DNA of 64,000 bases, from assembly GCF_000158955.1 (NCBI RefSeq), contig NZ_GG657757.1:3213866-3277865 (forward strand), given 5' to 3'. Position numbers and translations under genes: made by a program. The notes under the pieces are model-generated. The model was not told where the DNA came from, ran no database searches, and saw nothing but the letters and a program-made list of their open reading frames with translations. Below are positions 35,230-43,356 of this stretch, in pieces. Origin of the DNA: Streptomyces viridochromogenes DSM 40736. GTDB taxonomy: Bacteria; Actinomycetota; Actinomycetes; Streptomycetales; Streptomycetaceae. Within the stretch, counting starts at the first letter, position 1; each line of letters opens with the position of its first letter.

Positions 35230-36560
35230 CGACCGTCTTCGATCCGTCCGCCGCCGCGGGACGGGCCACCGACGCGATCCTCCACGACACGCTGCACGGC
35301 ACGGCGCGCGGTGTCGTCGTGGACTCACCGCCCGGCGCCGGCAAGTCCACGCTCGTCGTCCGCGCCGCCCTGGAACTGGCCGAGGCCGGCCACCCGTTGA
35401 TGGTGGTCGCGCAGACCAACGCCCAGGTCGACGACCTCGTCCTGCGGCTCGCCGAGAAGAACCCCGAGCTGCCGGTGGGACGGCTGCACAGCAGTGACGC
35501 CGACCCGTACGACAAGGCGCTCGACGATCTGGGGAACGTCCGCAAGTCGGCGAAGGCGGCCGACCTCGCCGGGCTGGCCGTGGTGATCTCGACCGCGGCG
35601 AAGTGGGGACACGTCAAGGTCGACGAGCCGTGGCGGCACGCGATCGTCGACGAGGCGTACCAGATGCGCTCGGACGCGCTGCTCGCGGTGGCCGGGCTGT
35701 TCGAGCGGGCGCTGTTCGTGGGCGACCCGGGGCAGCTGGACCCGTTCTCGATCGTGGGCAGCGAGCAGTGGGCGGGCCTCGCGTACGACCCGTCGGCCTC
35801 GGCGGTCACGACGCTGCTCGCGCACAACCCGGACCTGCCGCAGCACCGCCTGCCGGTCTCCTGGCGGCTCCCGGCGTCCGCGGCGCCCCTGGTCTCGGAC
35901 GCGTTCTACCCGTACACGCCGTTCCGCAGCGGCACCGGCCCCGGCGACCGCGGCCTGTCCTTCGCCGTGCCGTCGGACGGCTCGGGCCCCGACCGGGTGA
36001 TCGACGAGGCGGCCGTGTCGGGCTGGGGCCTGCTGGAGCTGCCCGCGCGGCACACCCCGCGCACGGACCCGGAGGCGGTACGGGCGGTGGCGACGGTGGT
36101 GAGACGCCTGCTGGACCGGGGCGGCGCGGCGACGTCGGAACGCTCGCCGGACCCGTCGCCCCTGACCGCCGACCGGGTCGCCGTGGGCACGGCTCACCGG
36201 GACCAGGCGGCGGCGGTACGGGCGGCGCTGTCCGAGCTCGGCGTGACCGACGTGGTCGTGGACACGGCGAACCGGCTCCAGGGCCGCGAGTACGACGTCA
36301 CGGTCGTCCTCCACCCCCTCTCCGGCCGCCCCGACGCCACCGCCTTCCACCTGGAGACGGGCCGCCTCTGCGTCCTGGCCTCCCGCCACCGGCACGCCTG
36401 CATCGTGGTCTGCCGGGCAGGCGTGAGCGACCTCCTGGACGACTATCCGTCGACGGAACCGGTACAGCTGGGGACGGTGGTGAAGTTCCCAGACGGCTGG
36501 GAGGCGAACCACGCGGTGCTGGCGCATCTGGCGGAGCACCGGGTCCCCTGGCGGCCATGA
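35226..36560 (+). CDS. SF1B-type helicase/AAA ATPase
   Basis: A 444-residue superfamily 1 helicase of the Upf1/Dna2-like group. Walker A is SPPGAGKSTLVVRAA near residue 36 and Walker B AIVDEAYQM near 139. Motif III is LFVGDPGQLDPF near 160, motif IV PVSWRLPASAAPLVSDAF near 203, motif V DTANRLQGREYDVTVV near 343 and motif VI LETGRLCVLASRHRHACIVV near 378. All are intact. There is no nuclease domain of its own; that function could come from the first gene. The GTG start overlaps the upstream stop (GTGA). The 3' end of the gene is repeated downstream (36640-36769), where two more copies of the C-terminal tail can be read. Confidence 0.88.
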   Translation: MTTVFDPSAAAGRATDAILHDTLHGTARGVVVDSPPGAGKSTLVVRAALELAEAGHPLMVVAQTNAQVDDLVLRLAEKNPELPVGRLHSSDADPYDKALDDLGNVRKSAKAADLAGLAVVISTAAKWGHVKVDEPWRHAIVDEAYQMRSDALLAVAGLFERALFVGDPGQLDPFSIVGSEQWAGLAYDPSASAVTTLLAHNPDLPQHRLPVSWRLPASAAPLVSDAFYPYTPFRSGTGPGDRGLSFAVPSDGSGPDRVIDEAAVSGWGLLELPARHTPRTDPEAVRAVATVVRRLLDRGGAATSERSPDPSPLTADRVAVGTAHRDQAAAVRAALSELGVTDVVVDTANRLQGREYDVTVVLHPLSGRPDATAFHLETGRLCVLASRHRHACIVVCRAGVSDLLDDYPSTEPVQLGTVVKFPDGWEANHAVLAHLAEHRVPWRP

Positions 36561-36769
36561 CCCCACCCATCAAACACACCCACCCCACCGCCGGCCGCAG
36601 GCCGGCACGCCGCCGGAGACGGCCGACGAACACAGCCCTGACGGCTGGGAGGCGAACCACGCGGTGCTGGCGCATCTGGCGGAGCACCGGGTGGTGTGGC
36701 GGCCCTGATACGGCCGGCTCCGGGGACGCTCCGCATCTGGCCGAACATCGACTGGTGTGGCGTCCGTAA
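36492..36769 (+). repeat. Threefold repeat of the helicase C-terminal tail
   Basis: A 53-bp segment at 36492-36544 recurs exactly at 36640-36692. A third shorter, diverged copy lies at 36732-36769. The copies encode HLAEHRVPWRP (the real helicase end), HLAEHRVVWRP and HLAEHRLVWRP, each with its own stop codon, in three different reading frames. This looks like repeated duplication of the gene end followed by small indels. Confidence 0.85.
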
Positions 36770-36902
36770 CCCGCTCGTGGGCGAACGCCGGGTGGTGGGA
36801 GAGACGTACCACTACCGCGATGCCCACTTGCGCGCCCGCGAGACAATGGACGGTGGCCCACTCCACCGGGAGGGTCAGCGCGACGTACGAGGAGGAGAAG
36901 AC
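36561..36902. other. Intergenic region with helicase-tail copies
   Basis: No separate gene was found in these 342 bp. The first two thirds hold the repeated helicase tails; the last part should hold the promoter of the gene at 36903. Confidence 0.6.
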
Positions 36903-37271
36903 ATGGCGGAGCCCACGCCGCGTCGGAACGAACCGCGGCTACGCCCCGCGCCCCTGCTCTTCGAGCCCGCGGAGGCGGCCTCCGACCCCGAGCACTTCTT
37001 CGACCTCGAGTCGATCGACGACCCCCGCGCGCTGCTGGCCCGCGCGACGGAGCTGACGCTGGCGTTCCGGGCCGCGGCGGACCGGGCGGTGGAGTACCAG
37101 GCGGTGGCGGCGGCGCAGCTGGCCGATCCACGGCGGTTCGACCGGCTGACGGCGGCGGACATCGCCGAGCGGGCCGAGTGGACCGAGGACTATGCCAAGA
37201 AGATGGTCGAGTTCGGTCGGGACCTGTTGCGCGGCGGCGGCGAGGGCCCGGGGCCCGTCGACCCGGTGTGA
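36903..37271 (+). CDS. Small conserved protein with HTH-like C-terminus
   Basis: A 122-residue acidic cytosolic protein starting at ATG 36903, which follows a strong GGAGGAG. The N-terminus is polar; then a helical stretch (ARATELTLAFRAAADRAVEYQAVAAAQLA) and a region with a helix-turn-helix look (LTAADIAERAEWTEDYAKKMVEF, near residue 87). It may bind DNA, but I do not recognise a family. It is downstream of the helicase on the same strand but separated by 342 bp, so membership in that unit is doubtful. Confidence 0.7.
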   Translation: MAEPTPRRNEPRLRPAPLLFEPAEAASDPEHFFDLESIDDPRALLARATELTLAFRAAADRAVEYQAVAAAQLADPRRFDRLTAADIAERAEWTEDYAKKMVEFGRDLLRGGGEGPGPVDPV

Positions 37272-37304
37272 GACCTGGCCGCTGCGGCCCCTTACGGATC
37301 TACG

Positions 37305-37316
37305 TGGCATATGCCA
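37305..37316. promoter_or_regulatory. Palindrome TGGCATATGCCA, copy 1
   Basis: A perfect 12-bp palindrome followed by GGCGGGCAA, 91 bp before the gene at 37407. Copy 2 is at 51184-51197 with a near-identical right flank. It may be an operator for a regulator that acts at both sites. Confidence 0.5.
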
Positions 37317-37406
37317 GGCGGGCAAGATACTCCCTCGCACCCCCTCCTGTCCCGATTTCCCGCAACCCTCGGGGACCGCGTGCTCACCCCCGGTAGACAT
37401 GGGCAC

Positions 37407-37994
37407 ATGAGCAGCGCATGGAACGCCTCACACGTCACCCCCGACGGAGCCGCCTGGCTCGCTTCGGCAGGAACGTATCCCCGGAGCACGCTCGCCCTCT
37501 GGGAGGAGCGGCCGGACGCCCCGGTCGTACTGCCCTGCGGCTCGGTGTTCGACGTGGTCAGCGCGCCCGCGATGTTCGGGCGGCGGATGCTCGACCGGCT
37601 GTGGGACGACGGCCCCGGCTCGGGCCCGGTCGCGGAGTTCCGGGGCCGGATGCTGCTGTTCGCCGCCCCGGGCACCGCCCAGCGACTGCCGGCGCTGCTG
37701 GAGTGGGAGGAGTGGGGCACCCAGGGCAGGGACGTCCGGGAGACCGGCCGTGCGATCACGGTGCCGCCCCTGCTGTGCCACGGCACGGGCGACGCGGTGA
37801 CCGTCCCGCCCCCGGCAAAGACGGCCTCCCCCACCCGCTGGCTCGTCGCCCCCGACACCCGTCAGCCCTGGCTCCCCGGCCCCGAGGTGCTGCTCTGGGC
37901 AGCCGTCCGGGCGGCCCGTTCGGCGGTGCGGATATCGATTTTTCCTCCCGCCGACCAGGGTGCTAAGGTCTACGATGTCAGCAGGCGCCGCTAG
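37407..37994 (+). CDS. Conserved protein resembling primase/polymerase N-terminal region
   Basis: A 195-residue protein starting at ATG 37407 just after a TAGACAT sequence, suggesting a leaderless message. Visible parts are ASHVTPDGAAWLASAGTYPRS at the N-terminus, DAPVVLPCGSVFDVVSAP, LLFAAPGTAQRLPALLEWEEWG and RWLVAPDTRQPWLPGPEVLLWAA. Streptomycete proteins of this look are often annotated as bifunctional DNA primase/polymerase N-terminal type, but catalytic acidic residues are not clear here, so I treat it as conserved hypothetical. The stop lies inside the first tRNA-Lys gene (10 bp overlap), which is unusual. Confidence 0.65.
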   Translation: MSSAWNASHVTPDGAAWLASAGTYPRSTLALWEERPDAPVVLPCGSVFDVVSAPAMFGRRMLDRLWDDGPGSGPVAEFRGRMLLFAAPGTAQRLPALLEWEEWGTQGRDVRETGRAITVPPLLCHGTGDAVTVPPPAKTASPTRWLVAPDTRQPWLPGPEVLLWAAVRAARSAVRISIFPPADQGAKVYDVSRRR

Positions 37995-38058
37995 CTCAGT
38001 TGGTTAGAGCAGCTGACTCTTAATCAGCGGGTCCGGGGTTCGAGTCCCTGGCGGCGCA
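37985..38058 (+). tRNA. tRNA-Lys (CTT), copy 1
   Basis: Acceptor GCGCCGC (37985-37991) pairs with GCGGCGC (38051-38057). The anticodon loop CTCTTAA between GCTGA and TCAGC gives anticodon CTT. The T arm contains GGTTCGAGTCC. The 74 bases are identical to the copies at 52187 and 58006. Confidence 0.96.
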
Positions 38059-38066
38059 CAGACAGC

Positions 38067-38096
38067 AAAGGCCTCTCGCGTGAGCGAGGGGCCTTT
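38067..38096 (+). terminator. Terminator after tRNA-Lys copy 1
   Basis: A 13-bp stem (38067-38079 with 38084-38096, one G-T pair) around GTGA, starting 8 bases after the tRNA. The right arm ends in CTTT. Confidence 0.8.
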
Positions 38097-38142
38097 CGCA
38101 TGCCCTCGGCTCGCACCCTCTCGGCGCCGGACCCGCGGCCCC

Positions 38143-39408
38143 TCACCGCCCGACCGTGATCTTCACCGTCCAGGCCCCCGAGGCCGTTCGCCCCTCCACC
38201 TCCACCCGCACCCCGTCCCCCGGCACCGTGAAGCTCTCCCCGGCACTGATCGGCGCGTCCGCGAGGGGCGGGTAGACCGAGGTCTCCCAGCATGCCTCGG
38301 TGCGGGGATGGGCGTCGATCACCTCGATGGGCCCGCCGCCGGACTGGGCCTCACCCCGCACCCGGTACACCAGCACCCCCTGCCGGCACGCGTTCGCGTC
38401 GTTGCCCACCGGCCCGCGCGCCTCGAAGGCGAGCACGCTGTCGCGGCCCGTGCGCACCACCGCGAGCTTGGTGCCCCGCCCCAGCCCGAAGGCCGGCGCC
38501 CCCGCGGCGCCCGCCACGGCCACCCCGGGCCCCGCCGCCAGCGGCTCCAGAGTCAGCCGGGCGGGCCCGGCGTCCTGCACGCACCGCACCTGCCGCTGGT
38601 CCAGCCAGCCCAGCTTCCACTTGTGCCAGCCGAACAGATCCGGCGCCAGTCCGAACTGGCTGCCCATCAGGTCCCAGTCGCCGACGTGCGTGTCCCAGTC
38701 CCCCTTGCCGTCCACCGGACGGTGGTAGAGATCGGGCAGGTCGAAGACGTGTCCGGTCTCGTGGGCGAGGACCAGCCGGTCCGGCGGATGCCGCTCGAAC
38801 ACCGTCACAACCCGGTGCAGATCGGCCCCGTCGGCCCGCAGCGGGGCGGTGAGGTTCACCACCTTGGTCGCGTCGGAGTCCACGCCGGGTGCGTCCGGGT
38901 CGGCGACGAAGTACACGACGTCGTAGCGCGAGAAGTCGACCTGCGGGTCGGCCGCGGTCAGCGCGTCCCGCAGGTACGCGGCCCGGTGCGTGGCGCTCCA
39001 GTCGCGCTGTATGTCGTACGCCGTGGACGGCTTCGGCATCTGGACCCAGTTCCGCAACGGGTGCGGCCGCAGGGTGAAGCGGCCGTAGGAGGCGCGTTCG
39101 AAGAAGCGGGTGGTGGCCGGGAAGTGGTCGGCGGCCAGCTCCTGCGGTGTGGTCAGCGGGTGGGCGTCCGGGAAGGACAGGAAGACCAGCACCGCGTCGA
39201 GAGCCCGGGCGGGGCGCGGATAGGCGGCGTTCCAGGTGTCCAGGCCCTCCGAGTGGTGGGCGTCGGTGCGGGCCAGGGCGCAGGGTTCGGCCGAGCCGGG
39301 GTCGGCGGCCGAGTGCCCGGTGCCGAGGGAGGTCGCGGCGAGGGCCGACATGGTGGTGAACACGGCCGCGGTGCTGCGCAGTCGGGCGCGCGAGAACTGA
39401 CGCGGCAC
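38143..39408 (-). CDS. Secreted M6-family zinc metalloprotease
   Basis: A 421-residue secreted peptidase of the M6 (immune inhibitor A-like) type. The signal peptide is at the N-terminus (RSTAAVFTTMSALAATSLG). The zinc motif is LAHETGHVFDLPDLYH, an HExGHxxxxxD pattern, followed by GDWDLMGSQFG as the Met-turn region. The C-terminal 150 residues form a beta-rich domain. GTG at 39408 is chosen because GGAGG stands just upstream; the longer in-frame extension is not signal-like. It would act outside the cell on proteins. It faces toward the first tRNA-Lys. Confidence 0.88.
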   Translation of the reverse strand: MPRQFSRARLRSTAAVFTTMSALAATSLGTGHSAADPGSAEPCALARTDAHHSEGLDTWNAAYPRPARALDAVLVFLSFPDAHPLTTPQELAADHFPATTRFFERASYGRFTLRPHPLRNWVQMPKPSTAYDIQRDWSATHRAAYLRDALTAADPQVDFSRYDVVYFVADPDAPGVDSDATKVVNLTAPLRADGADLHRVVTVFERHPPDRLVLAHETGHVFDLPDLYHRPVDGKGDWDTHVGDWDLMGSQFGLAPDLFGWHKWKLGWLDQRQVRCVQDAGPARLTLEPLAAGPGVAVAGAAGAPAFGLGRGTKLAVVRTGRDSVLAFEARGPVGNDANACRQGVLVYRVRGEAQSGGGPIEVIDAHPRTEACWETSVYPPLADAPISAGESFTVPGDGVRVEVEGRTASGAWTVKITVGR

Positions 39409-39716
39409 GGAACACCTCCGGGTACGGTTCGCGGGACACCGCACCCAGCCTGTGGCGATTTGTCGTACCGCGCCCTGTTTGCCTGCACCAGTCGGGTGAA
39501 GGAGCCGAAAGTTTGCGGAAGCCGACACCCCGGAATCACTCACAGAACGTCACAACTGGTCGGGGGCCTGAAGAAGCCGTCCAGGGGTGAGCAGAAACGA
39601 TCTGGCAGAAGTGCGGGTTGACCGGGGACACTGGACACCGGCTGGAAGGCCCTGGGGCCAGCCTCTATGATCGGCACACTTTCCTGACCTTTCCTGCACG
39701 GACAGAGATCGAATAC
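39409..39716. promoter_or_regulatory. Divergent metalloprotease/cdgA region
   Basis: No gene was found in these 308 bp. A BldD-like sequence lies at 39540-39552. A frame open from 39618 joins cdgA but has no ribosome site. Confidence 0.55.
39540..39552. promoter_or_regulatory. Candidate BldD box upstream of cdgA
   Basis: TCACAGAACGTCA keeps both half-site ends TNAC and GTNA of the BldD consensus TNACNCWGNGTNA with correct spacing but misses two central positions. cdgA is a known BldD target in S. coelicolor, by memory. It is 165-177 bp before the ATG. Confidence 0.4.
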
Positions 39717-41582
39717 ATGCGGGAGCGAGCGGTGAGCGGAACCTTCGAAGGGCCGGCGCCCGCGGCAGACCTCGACCGGCCGGTCGTCACAGAGAGTGAG
39801 ATCGACACGTCCCCCCGTACCGAGCCTCCGTCGCGGCCGCCGTACCGCTCCGTCTTCACGGCCGCTCCGCTCGCCATGGCCGTCGTCGACCGCGAGGGGA
39901 CGGTCGTCAGCGCCAACGACGCGCTCGCCACGCTGCTCGGCACCTCCCCCGACGAGCTCGACGGGTCCGTCGCCGCCGACCTGGTCGACCTCACCTCCGA
40001 CACCCGCACCTGGCACGCCTACGGCGAGGTGCTGCGCGGCCGGCAGTCCCGGCTGCGCTGCACGCGCCGCCTCAAGCACCCCGACGGGCACTCGCTGTGG
40101 GTGCAGGTGACGGTCGCGCCGCTGCCCGCCGAGGACCGGGGCGTGCTGCTGTCGGTCGCCGACATCAGCGGCCGCCGCGAACTCCAGGCCCGGCTGCGGC
40201 ACTTGCAGATGCACGATCCGGTGACCCGGCTGCCCAACCGCACGCTGTTCTTCGAACGGCTCTCGGCCGCGCTGGAGGCCGAGTCCTACGAGCAGAGCGG
40301 CACCGGCCGGATCGGGCTGTGCTATCTGGACCTGGACGGCTTCAAGGCCATCAACGACACCCTCGGCCACCGGGTGGGCGACCGGCTGCTGGCCGCCGTC
40401 GCCGAGCGCCTCACGCGCTGCGCGGACGCGTCCGGTCAGTCACGCACCACCGCCCCGCTGGTGGCCCGGCTCGGCGGGGACGAGTTCGCGCTGCTCGTCG
40501 AGGACTCCACCGGCACCGAACAGCTGGCCGAGCTCGCCGAGTCGGTGCTGGAGGCGATCCAGGACCCGTTCGACATCTCCGGCCAGCGGCTGTCGGTCTC
40601 GGCGTCGATCGGCGTGGTGGAGCGGCACGCGGCGGGCACCACTGCGACCGCGCTGGTGCAGGACGCCGACACGACCCTCTACTGGGCGAAGGCCGACGGC
40701 AAATCCCGCTGGACGCTGTTCGACCCGGAGCGCAACGCCCACCGCATGACCCGCCAGGCCCTCGCCTCCACGCTCCGGCCCGCCATCGACCGGGGTGAGT
40801 TCCAGCTCGAGTACCAGCCGCTGGTCGGCATGGAGGACGACCGGCTGCACGGGGTGGAGGCGCTCATCCGCTGGAACCATCCCCAGTTCGGCGTACTGAC
40901 GCCGAATCGGTTCATCGGGCTGGCCGAAGAGGACGGTTCCATCGTTCCGCTGGGCCGCTGGGTGCTGCGCACGGCCTGCCGGCAGGCCCGCCGCTGGCAG
41001 ATCGACCACCCGGACGATCCGCCGATCTTCGTCAGCGTCAACGTGGCGGTCCGGCAGGTGTGGGACTCCGACCTGGTGGCGGACGTGGCCGAGACGCTCG
41101 CGGAGACCGGCCTGGCGCCGGGCCTGCTCCAGCTGGAGCTCACCGAGTCGGCGGTGATGGGCTCGGCGGGCCGCCCGCTGCAGGCCCTGAAGGCACTGAG
41201 CGACATGGGTGTACGCATCGCCATCGACGACTTCGGCACGGGCTACTCGAACCTGGCGTACCTGAGCCGCCTGCCGGTGTCGGTCCTGAAGCTGGACGGC
41301 TCCTTCGTGCGGGGCTTCCAGTACGACGACCGGGACACGGCCGCACGCCCGAACCCGGCCGACGAGGTGGTGGTCGAGGCGATGATCCAGCTCGCCCACC
41401 GGCTCGGGCTGACCGTCACGGCCGAATGCGTGGAGACCTCGGCCCAGGCGACCCGGCTGCGGAGCATCGGCTGCGACACCGGACAGGGCTGGCTCTACTC
41501 CCGTCCGGTGCCGCCGGACCGTATCTCCGAGCTGCTGGGCGCGCCGGACGTTCAGACCGAGGCGGGCGTCGGCAACCCGTAG
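39717..41582 (+). CDS. cdgA: CdgA, PAS-GGDEF-EAL c-di-GMP enzyme
   Basis: A 621-residue soluble protein with a PAS sensor domain (SVFTAAPLAMAVVDREGTVVSANDALATLLG, residues about 45-165), a GGDEF diguanylate cyclase domain with intact GGDEF at 253-257, and an EAL phosphodiesterase domain with EAL at 381-383 (GVEALIRWN) and DDFGTGYSNLAYL. Both active sites look complete. By family knowledge CdgA makes c-di-GMP and affects development in S. coelicolor. I use ATG at 39717; GTG at 39732 with GGGAG eight bases upstream is a good alternative. Its 3' end overlaps the converging flavoprotein gene by 31 bp. Confidence 0.92.
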   Translation: MRERAVSGTFEGPAPAADLDRPVVTESEIDTSPRTEPPSRPPYRSVFTAAPLAMAVVDREGTVVSANDALATLLGTSPDELDGSVAADLVDLTSDTRTWHAYGEVLRGRQSRLRCTRRLKHPDGHSLWVQVTVAPLPAEDRGVLLSVADISGRRELQARLRHLQMHDPVTRLPNRTLFFERLSAALEAESYEQSGTGRIGLCYLDLDGFKAINDTLGHRVGDRLLAAVAERLTRCADASGQSRTTAPLVARLGGDEFALLVEDSTGTEQLAELAESVLEAIQDPFDISGQRLSVSASIGVVERHAAGTTATALVQDADTTLYWAKADGKSRWTLFDPERNAHRMTRQALASTLRPAIDRGEFQLEYQPLVGMEDDRLHGVEALIRWNHPQFGVLTPNRFIGLAEEDGSIVPLGRWVLRTACRQARRWQIDHPDDPPIFVSVNVAVRQVWDSDLVADVAETLAETGLAPGLLQLELTESAVMGSAGRPLQALKALSDMGVRIAIDDFGTGYSNLAYLSRLPVSVLKLDGSFVRGFQYDDRDTAARPNPADEVVVEAMIQLAHRLGLTVTAECVETSAQATRLRSIGCDTGQGWLYSRPVPPDRISELLGAPDVQTEAGVGNP

Positions 41583-42649
41583 GCGTCGGCGATCAGTTCG
41601 TAGGAGCGCAGGCGTATGTCGCCGCCGTGCGCGTTGGCTGTGATCATCAGCTCGTCGGCGCCGGTGCGCCCCGCGAGGTCGTCCAGGCCGGAGCGGACCT
41701 CGTCCGGGGTGCCGTGGATGACGTTGGCGTTCCAGGAGTCGACGAAGTCGCGCTCCACGGGGCTGAACTCGTAGGCCTCCGCCTCCTCCGGGCTGGGCAC
41801 GAGGCCGGGGCGTCCGGTGCGCAGCCGGACCATGCTGAGGGCGGCGGCCAGCACCTGGCGGCGGGCCTCCTTCTCCTCGTCGGCGGCGAGCGCGGAGACA
41901 CCGATGAGGGCGTACGGCTCGTCGAGCACGGCGGACGGCTGGAAGGACTCCCGGTACAGGTCCAGGGCCGGGACGGTGTTCTGCGCCGAGAAGTGGTGGG
42001 CGAAGGCGAACGGCAGGCCCAGGACACCGGCCAGCCGGGCGCTGAAGCCGGAGGAGCCGAGCAGCCAGAGGGGCGGGCGGTGCGGGGACTGCACGCCGCC
42101 GGGGCTGGTCGCCTGGACCGGGCCCGGTACGGCGTGGATACGGCGGTAGGGGTGCCCGTCGGGGAAGTCGTCGTCGAGGAACCGGGTCAGCTCGGCGAGT
42201 TGCTGCGGAAAGTCGTCGGCGCCCTCGTTCAGCCGGTCGGTGCGGCGCAGGGCGGCGGCCGTGGCGCCGTCCGTGCCCGGCGCGCGGCCGAGGCCGAGGT
42301 CGACCCGGCCCGGTGCCATGGCCTCCAGCGTCCCGAACTGCTCGGCGATCACGAGCGGGGCGTGGTTGGGCAGCATCACTCCGCCCGAGCCGAGGCGGAT
42401 GCGGTCGGTGTGGGCGGCGAGGTGGGCCAGGATCACGGCGGGGGACGAGGAGGCCACGCCGGGCATGGAGTGGTGCTCGGCGACCCAGTAGCGGTGGAAG
42501 CCGCGGGCCTCGGCGAGGCGGGCCAGGTCGACGCTGGTGCGCAGCGCGTCGGAGGCGGTGCGGCCGGCCCCTACGGTGACCAGGTCCAGTACGGAGAGGG
42601 GGACGGGGGCGCTGCCCTGCGCTGCGCCGCGTATCTCGTCTGCCGCCAC
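41552..42649 (-). CDS. LLM-class flavin-dependent oxidoreductase
   Basis: A 365-residue luciferase-like monooxygenase of the group with FMN or F420. The motifs LSVLDLVTVGAGRTASDALR, RYWVAEHHSMPGVASSSPAV, LGSGGVMLPNHAPLVIAEQFGTL and RVDLGLGRAPGTDG are characteristic of the MsnO8-type subfamily. The substrate is unknown. GTG at 42649 follows AGGAGG; the frame is open much further upstream without homology. It is cytosolic and ends inside cdgA by convergent overlap. Confidence 0.9.
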   Translation of the reverse strand: MAADEIRGAAQGSAPVPLSVLDLVTVGAGRTASDALRTSVDLARLAEARGFHRYWVAEHHSMPGVASSSPAVILAHLAAHTDRIRLGSGGVMLPNHAPLVIAEQFGTLEAMAPGRVDLGLGRAPGTDGATAAALRRTDRLNEGADDFPQQLAELTRFLDDDFPDGHPYRRIHAVPGPVQATSPGGVQSPHRPPLWLLGSSGFSARLAGVLGLPFAFAHHFSAQNTVPALDLYRESFQPSAVLDEPYALIGVSALAADEEKEARRQVLAAALSMVRLRTGRPGLVPSPEEAEAYEFSPVERDFVDSWNANVIHGTPDEVRSGLDDLAGRTGADELMITANAHGGDIRLRSYELIADAYGLPTPASV

Positions 42650-42734
42650 GGTGGGGTGCCTCCTGCTGTGGGCCGTGTGCTGTCGTCCCGGCCATAACAG
42701 GGGACTGTCTCCGGTTATTCCCGGGCGGGGTCGG

Positions 42735-43004
42735 TCAGGCGGCCTGCCCCCAGTCGCTCCGCACTCCACCTCGGGGAGGGCGCCTGGCGGCCTTCTCGCG
42801 GAGCCGGAGGACACCCCACGCGAGGCCGGCCGCGCAGAAGAGCCACCACGGCAGGGACCACACCGCACTCCACCAGCGGGCGTGCGGATGGGCGACGGCG
42901 CGCACGGCGGCGGTGGCCATGGCGGCGGCCAGGCTCCAGCACAGCAGGCGCCCGGCGAGCTGGACAGCGCTTACATGGGATCTGAACGGGCCCGTTTCGG
43001 CCAT
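42735..43004 (-). CDS. Small two-span membrane protein
   Basis: An 89-residue protein with two hydrophobic segments (LAGRLLCWSLAAAMATAAV and WSLPWWLFCAAGLAWGVL), short charged ends and no recognised family. ATG at 43004 has AAGGA upstream. It lies 85 bp before the flavoprotein gene on the same strand and may be cotranscribed. Confidence 0.55.
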   Translation of the reverse strand: MAETGPFRSHVSAVQLAGRLLCWSLAAAMATAAVRAVAHPHARWWSAVWSLPWWLFCAAGLAWGVLRLREKAARRPPRGGVRSDWGQAA

Positions 43005-43356
43005 CGGGGATCGTCCTTCACGGCGCGAGTGGCTGCGGACGTGGCCAGTGTGCACGGGGTGGCCGCCGGAGGGGGAACGCGCTTTCGGTCAACTCAAGCG
43101 CCGGACGTGTCAGTGGAGTTGAGCATTCCTCAGCTCCTGGCCGACGTTTCGCACACCTATGCCCGCATCTGCACCACTGAAGAGGTGGGACCGATTCCGG
43201 CCCGTGTGAACCGCGTCGCCACCGCTGCGGCAAGAGGAGAGGAAAGTGAGCAAGGCGCCCCAGCACTCCAGCGCTCCGGATCGCGGTCATGGGCCCGGCC
43301 CCCTCGCCCCCGGCAGCCGACGGGGCGGCTGGGCGACGAGGACCGGGCCCCCGGCC
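43005..43356. other. Intergenic region with no gene recognised
   Basis: These 352 bp hold no convincing gene. An inverted repeat TCAACTC (43089-43095) / GAGTTGA (43116-43122) may be part of the promoter of the gene at 43004. Confidence 0.5.

Noticed and set aside
40440..42695. A 751-codon minus-strand frame across cdgA and the flavoprotein
   Set aside because: It has no motif and low-complexity Arg/Pro content; cdgA and the flavoprotein explain the region.
43018..43290. Possible small minus-strand gene of 90 codons
   Set aside because: There is no ribosome site, no recognisable domain, and Arg/Pro-rich shadow-like composition.
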